This document shows, one piece after another, positions 43,119 through 54,456 of a DNA stretch of 64,000 nucleotides (its first letter is position 1; every line of letters starts with the position of its first letter). The stretch is from Sphaerisporangium sp. (GTDB lineage: Bacteria; Actinomycetota; Actinomycetes; Streptosporangiales; Streptosporangiaceae). The DNA is taken from the NCBI GenBank assembly GCA_025964675.1, contig JAOPYI010000030.1:1-64000 (forward strand), in the 5' to 3' direction. The position numbers and the translations under genes were made by a program. Under the pieces are notes generated by a model, which saw only the letters and a program-made list of their open reading frames with translations, had not been told where the DNA came from and searched no databases.

Positions 43119-44075
43119 GTGGACAACGGCGAGACGGGCCTCACGCGCCCCCCTCCACGGCTGCCGGGCCTCCCGCGACGGGTGAGCCCGCCGGTACGGC
43201 TGCGGTTGCCCAGCCCCCTGGAGGAGCTGCGCGACGACCGGCTGGGTGGCATCCGCCTGTTCCTGAAGCGCGACGACCTGATCCATCCGGAGCTGCCGGG
43301 AAACAAGTGGCGCAAGCTGAAGTACAACCTCGACGAGGCCGCGCGGCAGGGAAGGCGCACGTTGCTCACCTTCGGCGGCGCCTACTCCAACCACATCCGG
43401 GCGACCGCCGCCGCCGGACGTCACTTCGGGTTCGCGACGATCGGCGTGATCCGTGGCGAGCGGCATCTGCCCCTCAACCCGTCGCTGGCGTACGCCGAGT
43501 CACGCGGGATGCGGCTGACCTACCTCGACCGCGCCACCTACCGTGCCAAGAGGACCTCAGAGGTCATCTCCCGGTTGCGCGCCGAGTGGGGTGACTTCTA
43601 CCTGCTCCCCGAGGGAGGCAGCAACGCGTACGCGGTCCGGGGCTGCGCCGAGCTGCCCGCGGAGATCGCCACGCGGTTCGACGTGATCTGCTGTTCCTGC
43701 GGTACGGGGGGCACGCTCGCGGGCATCGCGTCCGGCCTCCCCGCAGGGCGCCGGGCCGTGGGTTTTCCGGCGCTGAAGGGGGGCGAGTTCCTGACAGGGG
43801 AGGTGAAGCGGTTACAAAGGGAGGCCTTCGGGATGTCCACGTCGAACTGGAGCCTCGAATGCGGCTTCCACTTCGGCGGCTACGCCAGGAGGACCGAGGA
43901 GCTCGACGCCTTCATGGAGGACTTCGCGATTCGGCACGGCCACCCCCTTGACCGGATATATGTGGCCAAAATGATGTACGGGATTTTCACCCTGGTCGCC
44001 AGGGGAGTCTTCGAGCCGGGCACGCGGATCGTCGCGGTCGTCACCGACGGACCCGGTCCTGGCGAAGGCATATGA
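43119..44075 (+). CDS. PLP-dependent D-cysteine desulfhydrase / ACC deaminase-like protein
   Basis: The 318-residue fold-type II PLP enzyme has K-R-D-D-L and G-N-K-W-R-K-L with PLP Lys63, G-G-A-Y-S-N-H near 90, and C-G-T-G-G-T near 195 for phosphate binding. Relatives act as D-cysteine desulfhydrase or ACC deaminase; the sequence does not decide between them. The start is GTG 43119, divergent from galK. A desulfhydrase role would fit the strain's investment in sulfur metabolism. Confidence 0.85.
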   Translation: MDNGETGLTRPPPRLPGLPRRVSPPVRLRLPSPLEELRDDRLGGIRLFLKRDDLIHPELPGNKWRKLKYNLDEAARQGRRTLLTFGGAYSNHIRATAAAGRHFGFATIGVIRGERHLPLNPSLAYAESRGMRLTYLDRATYRAKRTSEVISRLRAEWGDFYLLPEGGSNAYAVRGCAELPAEIATRFDVICCSCGTGGTLAGIASGLPAGRRAVGFPALKGGEFLTGEVKRLQREAFGMSTSNWSLECGFHFGGYARRTEELDAFMEDFAIRHGHPLDRIYVAKMMYGIFTLVARGVFEPGTRIVAVVTDGPGPGEGI

Positions 44076-44103
44076 GGGTTAGCATGATCCTCCGGAACGA
44101 GCC

Positions 44104-44943
44104 ATGGGATCTTTCATGACAAAGCGTGCTTTAGTGCTTGGTGGCGGCGGTGTCGCCGGCATCGCCTGGGAGACGGGAGTCCTCGCCGGGCTGGCGGACG
44201 GCGGCGTCGACTGCCGCACCGCCGACAAGATCGTCGGTACGTCCGCAGGTGCGACGGTCGCCGCGCAGGTGACCAGCGACGTGCCGCTCGACGAGCTGTA
44301 CCGGCGCCAGGCCGACCCCGCCCTGCAGAACAAGGAGCTGCCGAGCGGAGTGTCGATCGAGGAGCTGGTGTCCTCCTTCGAGGCCCTCTACCAGCGGACC
44401 CAGGATCTCGCCCAGGTGCGGCGGGAGGTCGGCATGCTGGCACTCGCGGCCGGCACCGTGCCCGAGCCCGTACGGCGAGAGGTGATCGCCAACCGGCTTC
44501 CCCGCCACGAATGGCCAGAAACCGACATCGCGCTCGTCGCCGTCGACGCCGCCACCGGCGAGCACCGGGTGTTCGACCGGGCCTCCGGCGTGGACCTCGT
44601 CGACGCGGTCGCGGCCAGTTGTGCCGTACCCGGCGTGTGGCCTCCGGTGACGATCGGCGCCGAGCGCTACATGGACGGCGGGGTCCGATCGGGCGTCAAC
44701 GCCGATCTGGCGGCCGGGTTCGAGCGCGTGCTCGTCCTGGCACCGCTCGAGGATCCGCAGCTCGCGGGGCAGGTGGATTCGCTCGGCGCCGGCGGGGAGG
44801 TGGAAGTGATCATCCCCGACAAGGCGTCGGTCGCCGCCATGGGGGCCGATCCGCTCGACCCCGCCGTGCGCACGCCTTGCGCCGAGGCCGGATACGCCCA
44901 GGGCAGGTCGACAGCCGACCGTCTCGCCGCCTTCTGGAGCTGA
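44104..44943 (+). CDS. Patatin-like phospholipase
   Basis: The 279-residue product has the patatin catalytic pattern: oxyanion loop G-G-G-G-V-A-G-I-A-W near residue 13, nucleophile Ser47 in G-T-S-A-G-A, and the dyad Asp191 in Y-M-D-G-G-V. It has no signal peptide. It would hydrolyse acyl esters of lipids. An in-frame ATG 12 bases downstream is an alternative start. Confidence 0.9.
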   Translation: MGSFMTKRALVLGGGGVAGIAWETGVLAGLADGGVDCRTADKIVGTSAGATVAAQVTSDVPLDELYRRQADPALQNKELPSGVSIEELVSSFEALYQRTQDLAQVRREVGMLALAAGTVPEPVRREVIANRLPRHEWPETDIALVAVDAATGEHRVFDRASGVDLVDAVAASCAVPGVWPPVTIGAERYMDGGVRSGVNADLAAGFERVLVLAPLEDPQLAGQVDSLGAGGEVEVIIPDKASVAAMGADPLDPAVRTPCAEAGYAQGRSTADRLAAFWS

Positions 44944-45490
44944 CCCCCGCCAGGTCGACTGTCCGGGGCGCCGATGCGGTTGTGCCGGTACGGCATCGGC
45001 AGCCTCGGACCGTGGCCATATCCGCAAATGCCATTCATCGGGATGCAAATGAATTGCTGGGGTTAGGCGTCCTGCTTCAGGATCGGTTGTCCAAATTGCG
45101 GGCAAGCGGCTGGAGCATGGAAAACTCGGGCGGTTCACGATCCGTGTAATCCGTTGCACCTCATTGCATGGGGCAAAGCGATGCCTCGCAAGCTCCCGGA
45201 CCGGTTCGTTGACAACGCTGCCGAGAAGGAGTCGCAAGCGGCTGTAAGGCGCCGCAACCGCCGCCGTACCTCATGTATCCATGTCACTGGACGATCGGTG
45301 ATCCCGTACACCCAGGTCAGGCCGTACGGCGGCGGCGCTGGGCGCCGTCAGCGGCCCGTATTCAGGCGCGTCTCCCGGACGCCGGCGGTTGCCTGTCCAT
45401 ACGGACGGGACCAGGTCCCGATGCAGTCTGTGTCCAGATCGAGCCGCCGGAATGTAAGCAGTTTGCGAGTAACGGACCTATGATTGCGCC
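44944..45490. other. Long intergenic region before the LacI-type regulator
   Basis: No gene is supported in these 547 bases. There are AT-richer patches with ATTCAT (45033-45038)/ATGAAT (45049-45054) as an inverted repeat, two GCAAATG copies around it, and TTGCA/TGCAT/GCAAAG elements at 45151-45180. These may be operators for the divergently acting or autoregulated LacI protein (inference). Confidence 0.35.
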
Positions 45491-46519
45491 GTGACACGGC
45501 GACTTGCGGAAGTGGCGAGAAAGGTCGGCGTCAGCGAGGCGACGGTCAGCCGGGTGCTCAACGGCAAGCCCGGCGTGGCGGACGCCACCCGCGCGGCCGT
45601 GCTGACAGCGCTCGACGTGCTCGGTTACGAGCGCCCCACCCAGCTCCGTGGCGAGCGCGCCCGTCTCGTGGGCCTGGTGCTCCCCGAGCTGGGGAACCCC
45701 ATTTTCCCCGCGCTGGCCGAGGTCGTGGGCGGCGCGCTGGCCCAGCAGGGGTTCACCCCCGTGCTCTGCACCCGCACGGCGGGCGGCCTGTCCGAGGCCG
45801 ACTACGTCGAGATGCTCCTGGAGCAGCAGGTCTCGGGGGTGGTCTTCGCGGGCGGCCACTACGCCGAGGCGGACGCCCCCCACGAGCACTACTTCCGGCT
45901 GCTCGAGCTGCGGCTGCCGGTCGTGCTGGTCAACGCCGCGACCGACAGACTCGACTTCCCTCGCGTGTCCACCGACGACGCCGTCGCGGTGGAGCAGGCG
46001 TTCGGCCACCTGACCTCGCTCGGCCACGAGCGCATCGGGCTGGTGCTCGGGCCGGAGGACCACATTCCCTCACGACGCAAATTGGCCGCGTTCACCGCGT
46101 CCGCGCGTAAGGCGGGCATCGAAGCGGGCCCAGAGTCGGTCGAGCGCACCCTGTTCTCCCCCGAGGGCGGACAGGCCGTGGTCACCAGACTGCTGAAGAG
46201 GGGCATCACGGGCATCATCTGCGCGAGCGACCCGCTGGCCCTCGGGGCGATCCGCGCCGTGCGCCGGTTCGGGATCTCGGTCCCCGGAGACGTGTCGGTC
46301 GTCGGATTCGACGACTCCGCCTTCATGAACTGCACCAATCCACCCCTCACCACGGTGCGCCAGCCCATCGAGGCCATGGGCAGGACCGCGGTGACCCTGC
46401 TGGTCAGCCAGATAGAGGGGGCGTCGGTCACCGCCGACGAGCTGCTCTTCGAGCCCGAGCTGGTCGTCCGAGGCTCCACCGCGCCCGCCAGGGCTCGTTC
46501 CATCACGCTCGTTGAGTAG
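45491..46519 (+). CDS. LacI-family transcriptional regulator
   Basis: The 342-residue repressor has an N-terminal helix-turn-helix ([21 protein letters not shown]) and hinge (G-Y-E-R-P), then a periplasmic-binding-like sensor domain ([21 protein letters not shown]). The start is GTG 45491. It likely responds to a sugar. A GH13 alpha-glucosidase lies at the right end of the window, but 16 kb away, so no target can be assigned. Confidence 0.93.
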   Translation: MTRRLAEVARKVGVSEATVSRVLNGKPGVADATRAAVLTALDVLGYERPTQLRGERARLVGLVLPELGNPIFPALAEVVGGALAQQGFTPVLCTRTAGGLSEADYVEMLLEQQVSGVVFAGGHYAEADAPHEHYFRLLELRLPVVLVNAATDRLDFPRVSTDDAVAVEQAFGHLTSLGHERIGLVLGPEDHIPSRRKLAAFTASARKAGIEAGPESVERTLFSPEGGQAVVTRLLKRGITGIICASDPLALGAIRAVRRFGISVPGDVSVVGFDDSAFMNCTNPPLTTVRQPIEAMGRTAVTLLVSQIEGASVTADELLFEPELVVRGSTAPARARSITLVE

Positions 46520-46679
46520 AAGTAGGGTCCCGGTTCGGGCTCGTGAAGCCACTCGGGAAGATGGACCCCTGCGAAGACGCGGCACCCCTCGTGGAGGATC
46601 CGGCCGGCAGCCGGTGGATCGCCCCCGGAAACCACGCCCGAGGTCCGCAGGCCCCTCACAGCAAGAAAGGCAGGTCGGC

Positions 46680-47531
46680 ATGTCGCCCGATCGTCGAATT
46701 CTTTTCGTCCACGCTCACCCCGACGACGAGTCGATCGGCACCGGGGCCACGATGGCCGAGTACGCCGCCCAGGGGGCGCATGTCTGCCTGGTCACGTGCA
46801 CCCTCGGTGAGGAGGGCGACGTGATCCCCGCCGAGCTGCGGCACCTCGGCGCCGACCGGGAGGACCGGCTGGGGGAGTACCGCGTGGGAGAGCTGGCACG
46901 CGCCTGCGCGGCCCTAGGTGTGGACGATCACCGGTTCCTCGGCGGGGCGGGACGCTGGCGTGACTCCGGCATGATGGGCGGGCCCACCAACGACGATCCC
47001 GCGTGCTTCTGGCAGGCCGACCTCGATCTGGCGGCCGCGGAGCTGGTCGGCATCGTCCGGGAGGTAAGGCCCCAGGTGATCGTGACGTACGACGACAACG
47101 GTTACTACGGCCACCCCGATCACATCCAGGCACATCGTGTGGCGTGGCGGGCGTTCGAGAAGGCCGCCGATCCGGCCTTCGGCGAGGGGGAGCCGTGGTC
47201 GCCGTCACGGTTCTACGCCACAGCGATGCCGCTGTCGGTGCTGGAGCAGGCCGTCGACTCTGGGCCCTTCCAGCGTCTGAAGTCGGTGGAGGACTTCGGG
47301 TTCGGCGTTCCCGACGCCCAGGTCACCACGCGCGTCGACGCCACCGGACACCTGGACGCCAAGGTTCGCGCCCTGCGCGCCCACCGCACGCAGATCAGCG
47401 TGGACGGTCACCACTTCGCCCTGTCCAACGACGTGGGTCAGCCGGTGCTCCCCGTGGAGTACTTCACGCGGCTGGCGGGAGAGCCGGGGCCCCTCGGCGA
47501 GGACGGCCGCGAGACCGGCCTCTTCGGCTGA
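46680..47531 (+). CDS. mshB: N-acetyl-GlcN-inositol deacetylase (mycothiol biosynthesis)
   Basis: The 283-residue LmbE-fold zinc deacetylase has A-H-P-D-D-E (His13, Asp16) and H-P-D-H (145-148), the metal and catalytic motifs. It removes the acetyl group from GlcNAc-inositol, step three of mycothiol synthesis. The N-terminal start [13 protein letters not shown] and [10 protein letters not shown] fit MshB rather than the conjugate amidase Mca, which is close in sequence. ATG 46680 follows AAAGGCAGG. Confidence 0.9.
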   Translation: MSPDRRILFVHAHPDDESIGTGATMAEYAAQGAHVCLVTCTLGEEGDVIPAELRHLGADREDRLGEYRVGELARACAALGVDDHRFLGGAGRWRDSGMMGGPTNDDPACFWQADLDLAAAELVGIVREVRPQVIVTYDDNGYYGHPDHIQAHRVAWRAFEKAADPAFGEGEPWSPSRFYATAMPLSVLEQAVDSGPFQRLKSVEDFGFGVPDAQVTTRVDATGHLDAKVRALRAHRTQISVDGHHFALSNDVGQPVLPVEYFTRLAGEPGPLGEDGRETGLFG

Positions 47532-47602
47532 CGAGCGCCCGCCGCACAGGGCGCCGACCACGGGCCGCGCTCTCACCGGACCAGGCAGGAGCGCGAGCCC
47601 CC

Positions 47603-47932
47603 TCACAACGGCGGGCCGGCCGGAGCAGCTGTGGTGAGGTGGCTGACCAGGCTGTCCATGTCCTCCAGGAAGCCGGCGTCGCCGTCGAACTCGATCTCGA
47701 CGTCCAGCCCCGTCTCGATGGCGTCGATCAGGCGCACCATGGAAAGCGAGCCGACGCCCAGGGCGACGAACGAGCAGTCGGCGCCGAGGATCTCCGTGGC
47801 CGAGATCTCCCCGTCACACGCCTCGGCCAGAGCTCCGGCGAGCCACCGCCTCAGCGACGACTCGTCGGGGAACTCCACGGGCCCAGCGGCATCGCCCACG
47901 CCGTCCTCTTTCCTCACGCTCCGCATGTCCAT
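47603..47932 (-). CDS. Discrete acyl/peptidyl carrier protein
   Basis: The 109-residue protein has a carrier-domain pattern with Ser62 in L-G-V-G-S-L-S as the phosphopantetheine site; the usual Asp before the Ser is Gly. It starts at ATG 47932 behind GAGGAG; an in-frame GTG at 47977 overlaps the NRPS stop (GTGA) and could add 15 residues. It is the last gene of the minus-strand NRPS operon. It may hold the starter acyl group supplied by the AMP ligase at 57745-59217, or a tailoring intermediate. Confidence 0.8.
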   Translation of the reverse strand: MDMRSVRKEDGVGDAAGPVEFPDESSLRRWLAGALAEACDGEISATEILGADCSFVALGVGSLSMVRLIDAIETGLDVEIEFDGDAGFLEDMDSLVSHLTTAAPAGPPL

Positions 47933-47973
47933 TCTGTTCTCCTCGTTGCCTTCAGGGATGGTCCAGCCGATGG

Positions 47974-50900
47974 TCACGGCGACTCCATGTCGAGGAGCCG
48001 GGCGGCCTCCTCGTCGGTCAGCTCCGACAGCTCGTCCATGAGAAGCCGTTCCACCGCCGTCGCCAGGCCGGCCACGGTGCGGTGGGTGAAAAGCGTGCGC
48101 ACGGGGACCTCGATGCCGATGGAGGCGCGGAGCCGCGAGCCCACCTGGACCGCCAGCAGCGAATGGCCGCCCAGCGCGAAGAAGTCGTCGAAGGCGCCGA
48201 TGTCACCGGCTCCCAGCACTTCCTTCCAGATCTCCGCCACCAGGGCCTCGGCGTCGGTACGAGGCGCCACGAAGGGGCGGTCGTCGTCGAGGTCGGGGGG
48301 CGGGAGGGCCTTGCGTGCGATCTTCCCACCCTGCGTGACCGGCAGCGCGTCGAGCACCACCCACACCTCTGGGACCATGTACGGCGGCAGGGCTCCGGCC
48401 AGCTCCCGCCGCAGCACGGCCGGGTCGGGCCGTCCCGAGGACCAGGGCTCGTCGGAGCCGGCCACGTAGGCCACCAGAGCGTTGTCGCGGGCGACCACGG
48501 CGGCCTGCCGTACGCCGGGATGGGCGAGCAGGTGTCCCTCGATCTCGGCGGGCTCGATGCGGAACCCGCGTACCTTGATCTGGTCGTCCAGGCGGCCGAG
48601 GAACTCCAGCCGACCGTCCGGGCGCCAGCGGACCAGGTCACCCGTGCGGTACAGCCGGCCTTCGAGGTGCGTGACGAAACGCTCGGCGGTGAGCTCGGGC
48701 CGTCCGAGGTAGCCTCGGGCGAGCCCGGCGCCGCCGAGGTGAAGCTCCCCAGGAGCGCCCGGGGGAACGCGCAGGCCATGCCCGTCAAGCACGATCGTGC
48801 GGGTCACGCCGATCGGCCGCCCGATGGGTGGGCGTCCCGTCGTGTCGGCGGCACCGAGGTCGGTGGCGGTCGCGATGATCGTGGCCTCGGTCGGCCCGTA
48901 CGTGTTCACCAGGCGCACCCGGTCGCCGAACCGCTCCCGCCAGCGGGCCACGGCGGCGGCATGGGCCTGTTCACCGCCGAGGATCACCAGGCGCAGCCGT
49001 TCCGGCCAGGCCACGCGGTCGATCTGGTCGACGAGCTGGTGCCAGTAGGCGGTCGGCAGGTCCAGCACCGTGATCTCGCGGCCCCGGGACCCGGCGAGCA
49101 GCTCGGGCAGGGTGAGCGCGCCGCCGGGCAGCAGCTCCACCGTGGCTCCGGCGGCGAGGGCCGGATAGATCTCCTCCGCGTGCGTGTCGAAGCTGAGCGA
49201 GGAGAACTGCACCACCCGGTCCCCGGGCCGCAGGTCGTAGGCCGCCTTCATCCATTCCACCCGGGCGGCCAGGGCCTCGTGCTCCACCACCACACCTTTG
49301 GGGGCACCGGTGGAGCCGGAGGTGTAGATGACGTACGCGGCGTCGGCGCCTTCGGTGGAGTGCGCCTCAGGCACGGCGGTGGAGGCGCGGTCCTCGATGA
49401 CCAGGTGAGGCACGTTCGCGGGCAGCAGGTGGGCCAGGTGCTCGCGCGTCACGACCACGGCCGCCCCGCTGCCGGCGACGAGCAGGCCGATCCGCTCGGC
49501 GGGAAGCTCCGGGTCGAGGGGCAGGTACGCGGCCCCGGCACGCCATACCGCCAGCAGCGCCACCACGGCGTCGGGCGAGCGGTCGGCGTGGACCCCGACG
49601 ACGGTCTCCCTGCCCACCCCGCGCTCGCGGAGCCTGCCCGCGAGCGCGGCCACGCGGCGGTCCAGGTCCGCGTACGTCAGCGTCTCGCCCCCGCAGCTCA
49701 CCGCGACGGCGCCCGGCCGCGAGGCCGTCACAGTGCCGATGAGCCCCGGCACGAGGGCACCGGGGGCCTGGCGTGACCGGGGCCGGCCGGGTTCCAGGGA
49801 GGTGGCCAGGAAGGGGCTGAGCTCCTCGAGGGTGCGCAGCCGCATCTCGTCGGCGGGTGTGAGGAGGGGCAGCGCCGAGACGGCACGGTCAGGGCCGTTC
49901 ACCATCGCCTGGCATAGGATGGCGAACCGCTCGGCGAGGGCGGCCACGGTCGCCTCGTCGAACAGTTCGGCGTCGTACCCGAGGACGAGGGACAACTCCC
50001 CGGGCCGCCGCCATGCCTCCAGCATGAGGTCGAACTTGACCTGCCGGTAGCCGGCGTCGAACCACTCCAGCCCCAGGTCACCGAAGGCGCTCCTCCCGGC
50101 GCCCTCGTCCTGGCTGTGGAGGATGGCCATGGTCTGGAAGAGGGGAGTGCGGCCGAGGTCCCGTGGCACGTCGAGGTCCGCCAGCACCTTCTCGAACGGC
50201 ACGTCCTGGTGCGCCATCGCGTCCAGCACCGTCGAGCGCGTGCGGTCCAGCAGACCGGTGAAGGACAGGTCGCCGGAAAGGTCTCCTCGCAGGACCAGCG
50301 TGTCGGCGAAGTAGCCGACCATCTGCTCGAACTCGACGTGGTCCCGCCCGGCCGAAGGCGAGCCGACCAGGATGTCGGTCTGCCCGGAGTGGCGTGCCAG
50401 CAGCACCTGGTAGGCGGCGAGCAGGACCATGAAGAGCGTCGCACCCCGTTCCTGCCCGGTGCGCTCCAGCCGTTCCGTGAGGGCGGAGGGCAGCTCGAAG
50501 GAGTGGAACCCGCCCCGGTGCGCCGGCACCTGAGGCCGGGGGCGGTCGGTCGGCAGCTCGAGCACGGGAGGGTCGGCGAGCTGTTCCCTCCAGTAGTCCA
50601 GTGCCGCCCCGTCCTCGCGGCCGCGTCGCAGGCGTGCGACGTCGCCGTACCGCAGCGGCAGCCCGGGTAGCGCGGCGGTCGTCCCGGCGCACCGGGCCTC
50701 GTAGAACCGGGTCAGGTCGTCGCCGAGGATGTTGAGCGACCAGCCGTCTCCCGCGATGTGGTGCAGAACGACGCACAGCACGTGGTCGTCCTGCGCGAGG
50801 CGAAGGAGGGTGACGCGGAGCGGAGGGGCGGTGGTGAGATCGAAGGGGGCGTTCGTCCGCTCCGCGACCAGCCGCCGGGCCTCGTCCTCTGCAGCGCGGG

Positions 50901-53900
50901 GTGCGCCGTCGCCGTCGACGCCCGTCGACGCCCCGTCGAGGAGGAGGTGTTCGATGGCCGGGCCGTCGGGGCCGACGACGGCGACCGGCTTGCCGTCCCT
51001 TTCGGGGTAGTGGGTCCGAAGGGTGTCGTGCCGTGCGACCAGATCGCGGAACGCGCCGGCCAGCGCCTCTCCGTCGAGCGGGCCGCGCAGCCGCCACACG
51101 ACATACATGTTGTAGGCGGCGTCGTCCGGATCGAGGCGGTGCAGGAACCACAGCCGCTCCTGCGCCGGGGACAGCGGCGGCGGCCCGTCATCGGGCGCGC
51201 CGTCCATGACCAGCCCAGCGTCCCCCGCGCCGTCCCGAATGAGCCCGGCCTCCCCTTCCTGTGCGGCGGCGGAGGATCTGTCATGTACGGCTGTGGCGTA
51301 TCCGGCCACGGTCGGATGGGCGAAGACGTCCCGCAACGGGACCTCCACGCCGAGCGCGGCCGTCATCCGCGCGGTCGCCTTGACGGCGAGCAGCGAGTGG
51401 CCGCCGAGCCGGAAGAAGTCGTCGTCCGCGCCCAGCGTCTCAAGGCCCAGGACCTCGGAGAACACCTCGGCCACCCGGCGTTCCAGAGGGGTCTCCGGCG
51501 GCCTGCCGAGGCCCCCCGGCTGCCTGCTGGGCGCGGGCAGGGCCTTCCTGTCGATCTTGCCGTTGGGGGTCATGGGCAGCGCGGGCAGGGAGATCACCTC
51601 GGCTGGCACCATGATGGCGGGCAGCGAGCGGGCCACGTGCGCCCGTACGCCGGACGCGTCCCCGACGACGTACGCGACCAGGACGTCCGCGTGGACCGCC
51701 GCGACCGCGCGCGTGACCCCGGGGCAGGACGACAGCACCGCCTCGACCTCGCCCAGCTCGACACGGTGCCCGCGCAGCTTCACCTGTCCGTCGGCACGCC
51801 CGAGAAAGGAGAGCCGCCCGTCGGCCAGCCATCTCACCCGGTCGCCAGTGCGGTAGAGCCGCGAGCCCGGGGGCCCGAACGGGTCGGGAAGGAAGCGCTC
51901 GGCGGTCAGCTCGGGACGGTTCAGGTAGCCACGCGCGACCCCGGCGCCCCCGATGAACAGCTCCCCTGGCACGCCCACGGGCACGGGGTCGAACCGGTCG
52001 TCGAGCACGTACACCTGGGTGTTGGCGAGCGGCCCCCCGATCGTCACCGTGTCCGGGTCCACGGGCACCCGCTCGCGGGTCGACCAGATGGTGGTCTCGG
52101 TAGGGCCGTAGACGTTCCACATGTCCCGTACCCGGCCACGCAGCGAGCGGGCGAGCGTAGGAGGAAGCGCCTCTCCGCCGACGAGCGCGGTGACCGAAGG
52201 GTGGTCGAAGCCCGCGTCGAGCATCGCCTGCCACCCCGAAGGCGTCGCCTGCACGTGCGTCACGGGATGTGCGGACGCGAGCCTCACCAGCGCGAGCGCG
52301 TCGGCGGCCTCCGGCGTCCCCGCCATGAGCACGTGACCCCCGCTGACCAGCGGCAGGAAGAGCTCGAGCCCGGAGATGTCGAACGACAGCGACGTGAGGG
52401 CCAGCCACAGGTCGCCCGGACCCGAGCCGAGCAGCTCCTTCATCGACAGGAGCAGATTGACCAGTGCCCGGTGCTCGATCGCGACGCCCTTGGGACGCCC
52501 GGTCGAGCCCGACGTGTAGATCACGTAGGCCAGGTCGCCGGACGCCGCGAGGGGCGCGGGCGCGGAGTCTGGCTCCCCTGCGAAGGCTCCGAGGTCGCCG
52601 ATCATGAGGGCCGGGACCCCGCACTCGGGGAGCCGGTCGCGCACCCGTTCCTCGGTCAGCAGCAGCCTGGCCCCCGAGTCGGCGAGGACGAACGACAGCC
52701 GGTCCTTCGGGTACTCCGGGTCCAGGGGCAGGTAGGCGCCTCCGGCCTTCATCACGGCGAGCAGCGCGACGAGCGTCTCCACCGAGCGGGTCGCGCACAG
52801 GGCGACGAGCACGCCGGGCCGTACTCCCTCACGCCGCAGCCGGTGGGCGAGCCGGTTGGCCTGGGCCTCCAGCTGGGCGTAGGTCAGGCAGTGTCCCTCA
52901 CAGGTCACCGCCGTCGCCCCCGGAAGGCCCGCGACCAGCTCCGGCAGCGTGGCGTCCGGGCGCGGCGCGGCGGTGTCGTTCCACTGCAGCAGGACGCGCT
53001 CGCGCTCCACCACGTCGAGAAGGTCCAGCTCGGACAGATGGCGGTCCGGGTCTTCGACGGCCTGGCACAGCAGGGCCTCGAAGTGCCCGGCCATGCGTTC
53101 CACGGTCTCGCGGTCGAACAGGCCGGAGTTGTAGATGAGGGAGAGCCGGAGCCCGTCGTCGTCCTCGCGGAACTCCGCCGACAGGTCGAAGGTCGCGAGG
53201 CGCACACCGGGGTCGAAAGGCTCGGTGGTGAGGCCGGCCAGCGGCGGAAGGCTCTCGGCGTAGTTGTAGAGGATGAGCTGCGCCTGGAAGAGCGGTGTCC
53301 GGCTGAGGTCCCTCGGGACGTTGAGCTCGCTCACCAGCCGGTCGAAGGGAAGGGCGTCATTGGAGTACGCCCCGAGGGCCGTGGTGCGGACCCGGGTGAG
53401 CAGCTCGCGGAAGGTCGGGTCGCCCGAGAGGTCCACGCGGAAGACCAGGGTGTTGATGAAGAGCCCGATCAGCGGCTCCAGCTCGGGCAGGCCCCTGCCC
53501 GCGACCGGGGTGCCGACGCAGACCTCGTCCTGTCCGGCGTAGCGGGCGAGCAGCGCCTGGTAGGCGGCCATCAGCGTCATGAACCGGGTGGCGCGCGCAC
53601 GCCTGCCCAGCGCGTCCATCTTCCCGCTCAGCGACGCGGGCAGCAGGCGGGTGACGCTGCCGCCGTCCGAGGTGGTGACCGGTGGACGCGGCCGGTCCGT
53701 GGGCAGGTCCAGCGTGGGAGCGCCTGCGAGCCGGTGCCGCCAGTATCCGAGCTGCTCGTCCATCACCTCGCCCAGCCGCGCCCGCTGCCACAGCGCGAAG
53801 TCGGCGTACTGGATCGGCGGCGGGGGCAGATCGGGCGTGCCGCCGTCCGTGAGCGTCGCGTACAGGGCCGCCAGCTCCCGGAAGAAGACCTCACTGGACC

Positions 53901-54453
53901 ACCCGTCCACGGCGATGTGGTGGAACACCACGCACAGGACGTGCTCGCGCTCGTCCAGGCGGAGCAGGCTCGCCCGGAACGGATGGCCGTGCTCGAGGTC
54001 GAACCTGCGGGCGACACGCTCAGCCGCCAGCCCCTTGGCCCGGACCTCCCGCTCGCCTGGCGGCAGCCCACTCACATCCACGAACTCGAGCCAGCCCACT
54101 TCAGAACCGGAACTGGTCGCAGGTCCGGGTTCCAAAGCGGAGGAGGCGCCGGAAGACCAGGTGGCGGCGGTGCTGGAGGGGGGCGGGTCGATGACCTGGA
54201 GGGGAGCCCCGTCCCGGCTCGGATAGCGGGTGCGCAGCACCTCGTGCCTGGCCACGATCTCGGCGATCGCCCGCTCCAGCGCGGCCGTGTCCAGCGGGCC
54301 TCGCAGCCGGTGGGCGATGAACACGTTGTAGGCCGCACCGCCGCTTCCCTCCAGCCGGCTGAGGAACCACATGCGCTCCTGGCCGTACGAGAGAGGCAGG
54401 TCGCCGAGGCCGTCGGGCCGGGCGACGATGTTCCCGCGCGCGAGAGTCCCCAT
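47974..54453 (-). CDS. Dimodular nonribosomal peptide synthetase (C-A-T-C-A-T)
   Basis: 2159 residues. C1 about 19-470 with H-H-I-A-V-D-G at 178-184; A1 about 500-975 with Y-T-S-G-S-T-G near 646; T1 Ser1020 (L-G-G-H-S-L). C2 about 1092-1530 with H-H-I-A-G-D-G at 1231-1237; A2 about 1575-2050; T2 Ser2098. There is no epimerase, methyltransferase or thioesterase; the protein ends 60 residues after T2. Reading the eight core pocket positions plus Lys gives D-I-L-Q-L-G-V-I-W-K for A1, a glycine code, and D-T-E-D-I-G-T-I-I-K for A2. A2's Glu and Asp lining suggests a basic amino acid such as Lys, Orn or beta-Lys. It starts three bases after the C-A-T NRPS gene. Confidence 0.95.
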   Translation of the reverse strand: MGTLARGNIVARPDGLGDLPLSYGQERMWFLSRLEGSGGAAYNVFIAHRLRGPLDTAALERAIAEIVARHEVLRTRYPSRDGAPLQVIDPPPSSTAATWSSGASSALEPGPATSSGSEVGWLEFVDVSGLPPGEREVRAKGLAAERVARRFDLEHGHPFRASLLRLDEREHVLCVVFHHIAVDGWSSEVFFRELAALYATLTDGGTPDLPPPPIQYADFALWQRARLGEVMDEQLGYWRHRLAGAPTLDLPTDRPRPPVTTSDGGSVTRLLPASLSGKMDALGRRARATRFMTLMAAYQALLARYAGQDEVCVGTPVAGRGLPELEPLIGLFINTLVFRVDLSGDPTFRELLTRVRTTALGAYSNDALPFDRLVSELNVPRDLSRTPLFQAQLILYNYAESLPPLAGLTTEPFDPGVRLATFDLSAEFREDDDGLRLSLIYNSGLFDRETVERMAGHFEALLCQAVEDPDRHLSELDLLDVVERERVLLQWNDTAAPRPDATLPELVAGLPGATAVTCEGHCLTYAQLEAQANRLAHRLRREGVRPGVLVALCATRSVETLVALLAVMKAGGAYLPLDPEYPKDRLSFVLADSGARLLLTEERVRDRLPECGVPALMIGDLGAFAGEPDSAPAPLAASGDLAYVIYTSGSTGRPKGVAIEHRALVNLLLSMKELLGSGPGDLWLALTSLSFDISGLELFLPLVSGGHVLMAGTPEAADALALVRLASAHPVTHVQATPSGWQAMLDAGFDHPSVTALVGGEALPPTLARSLRGRVRDMWNVYGPTETTIWSTRERVPVDPDTVTIGGPLANTQVYVLDDRFDPVPVGVPGELFIGGAGVARGYLNRPELTAERFLPDPFGPPGSRLYRTGDRVRWLADGRLSFLGRADGQVKLRGHRVELGEVEAVLSSCPGVTRAVAAVHADVLVAYVVGDASGVRAHVARSLPAIMVPAEVISLPALPMTPNGKIDRKALPAPSRQPGGLGRPPETPLERRVAEVFSEVLGLETLGADDDFFRLGGHSLLAVKATARMTAALGVEVPLRDVFAHPTVAGYATAVHDRSSAAAQEGEAGLIRDGAGDAGLVMDGAPDDGPPPLSPAQERLWFLHRLDPDDAAYNMYVVWRLRGPLDGEALAGAFRDLVARHDTLRTHYPERDGKPVAVVGPDGPAIEHLLLDGASTGVDGDGAPRAAEDEARRLVAERTNAPFDLTTAPPLRVTLLRLAQDDHVLCVVLHHIAGDGWSLNILGDDLTRFYEARCAGTTAALPGLPLRYGDVARLRRGREDGAALDYWREQLADPPVLELPTDRPRPQVPAHRGGFHSFELPSALTERLERTGQERGATLFMVLLAAYQVLLARHSGQTDILVGSPSAGRDHVEFEQMVGYFADTLVLRGDLSGDLSFTGLLDRTRSTVLDAMAHQDVPFEKVLADLDVPRDLGRTPLFQTMAILHSQDEGAGRSAFGDLGLEWFDAGYRQVKFDLMLEAWRRPGELSLVLGYDAELFDEATVAALAERFAILCQAMVNGPDRAVSALPLLTPADEMRLRTLEELSPFLATSLEPGRPRSRQAPGALVPGLIGTVTASRPGAVAVSCGGETLTYADLDRRVAALAGRLRERGVGRETVVGVHADRSPDAVVALLAVWRAGAAYLPLDPELPAERIGLLVAGSGAAVVVTREHLAHLLPANVPHLVIEDRASTAVPEAHSTEGADAAYVIYTSGSTGAPKGVVVEHEALAARVEWMKAAYDLRPGDRVVQFSSLSFDTHAEEIYPALAAGATVELLPGGALTLPELLAGSRGREITVLDLPTAYWHQLVDQIDRVAWPERLRLVILGGEQAHAAAVARWRERFGDRVRLVNTYGPTEATIIATATDLGAADTTGRPPIGRPIGVTRTIVLDGHGLRVPPGAPGELHLGGAGLARGYLGRPELTAERFVTHLEGRLYRTGDLVRWRPDGRLEFLGRLDDQIKVRGFRIEPAEIEGHLLAHPGVRQAAVVARDNALVAYVAGSDEPWSSGRPDPAVLRRELAGALPPYMVPEVWVVLDALPVTQGGKIARKALPPPDLDDDRPFVAPRTDAEALVAEIWKEVLGAGDIGAFDDFFALGGHSLLAVQVGSRLRASIGIEVPVRTLFTHRTVAGLATAVERLLMDELSELTDEEAARLLDMESP

Positions 54454-54456
54454 TGA

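Noticed and set aside
50758-54456. A plus-strand ORF of 1232 codons opposite the NRPS gene
   Set aside because: High-GC NRPS genes commonly leave the opposite strand open. The product is His/Arg/Gln-rich with no domain, and the other strand encodes complete NRPS domains.
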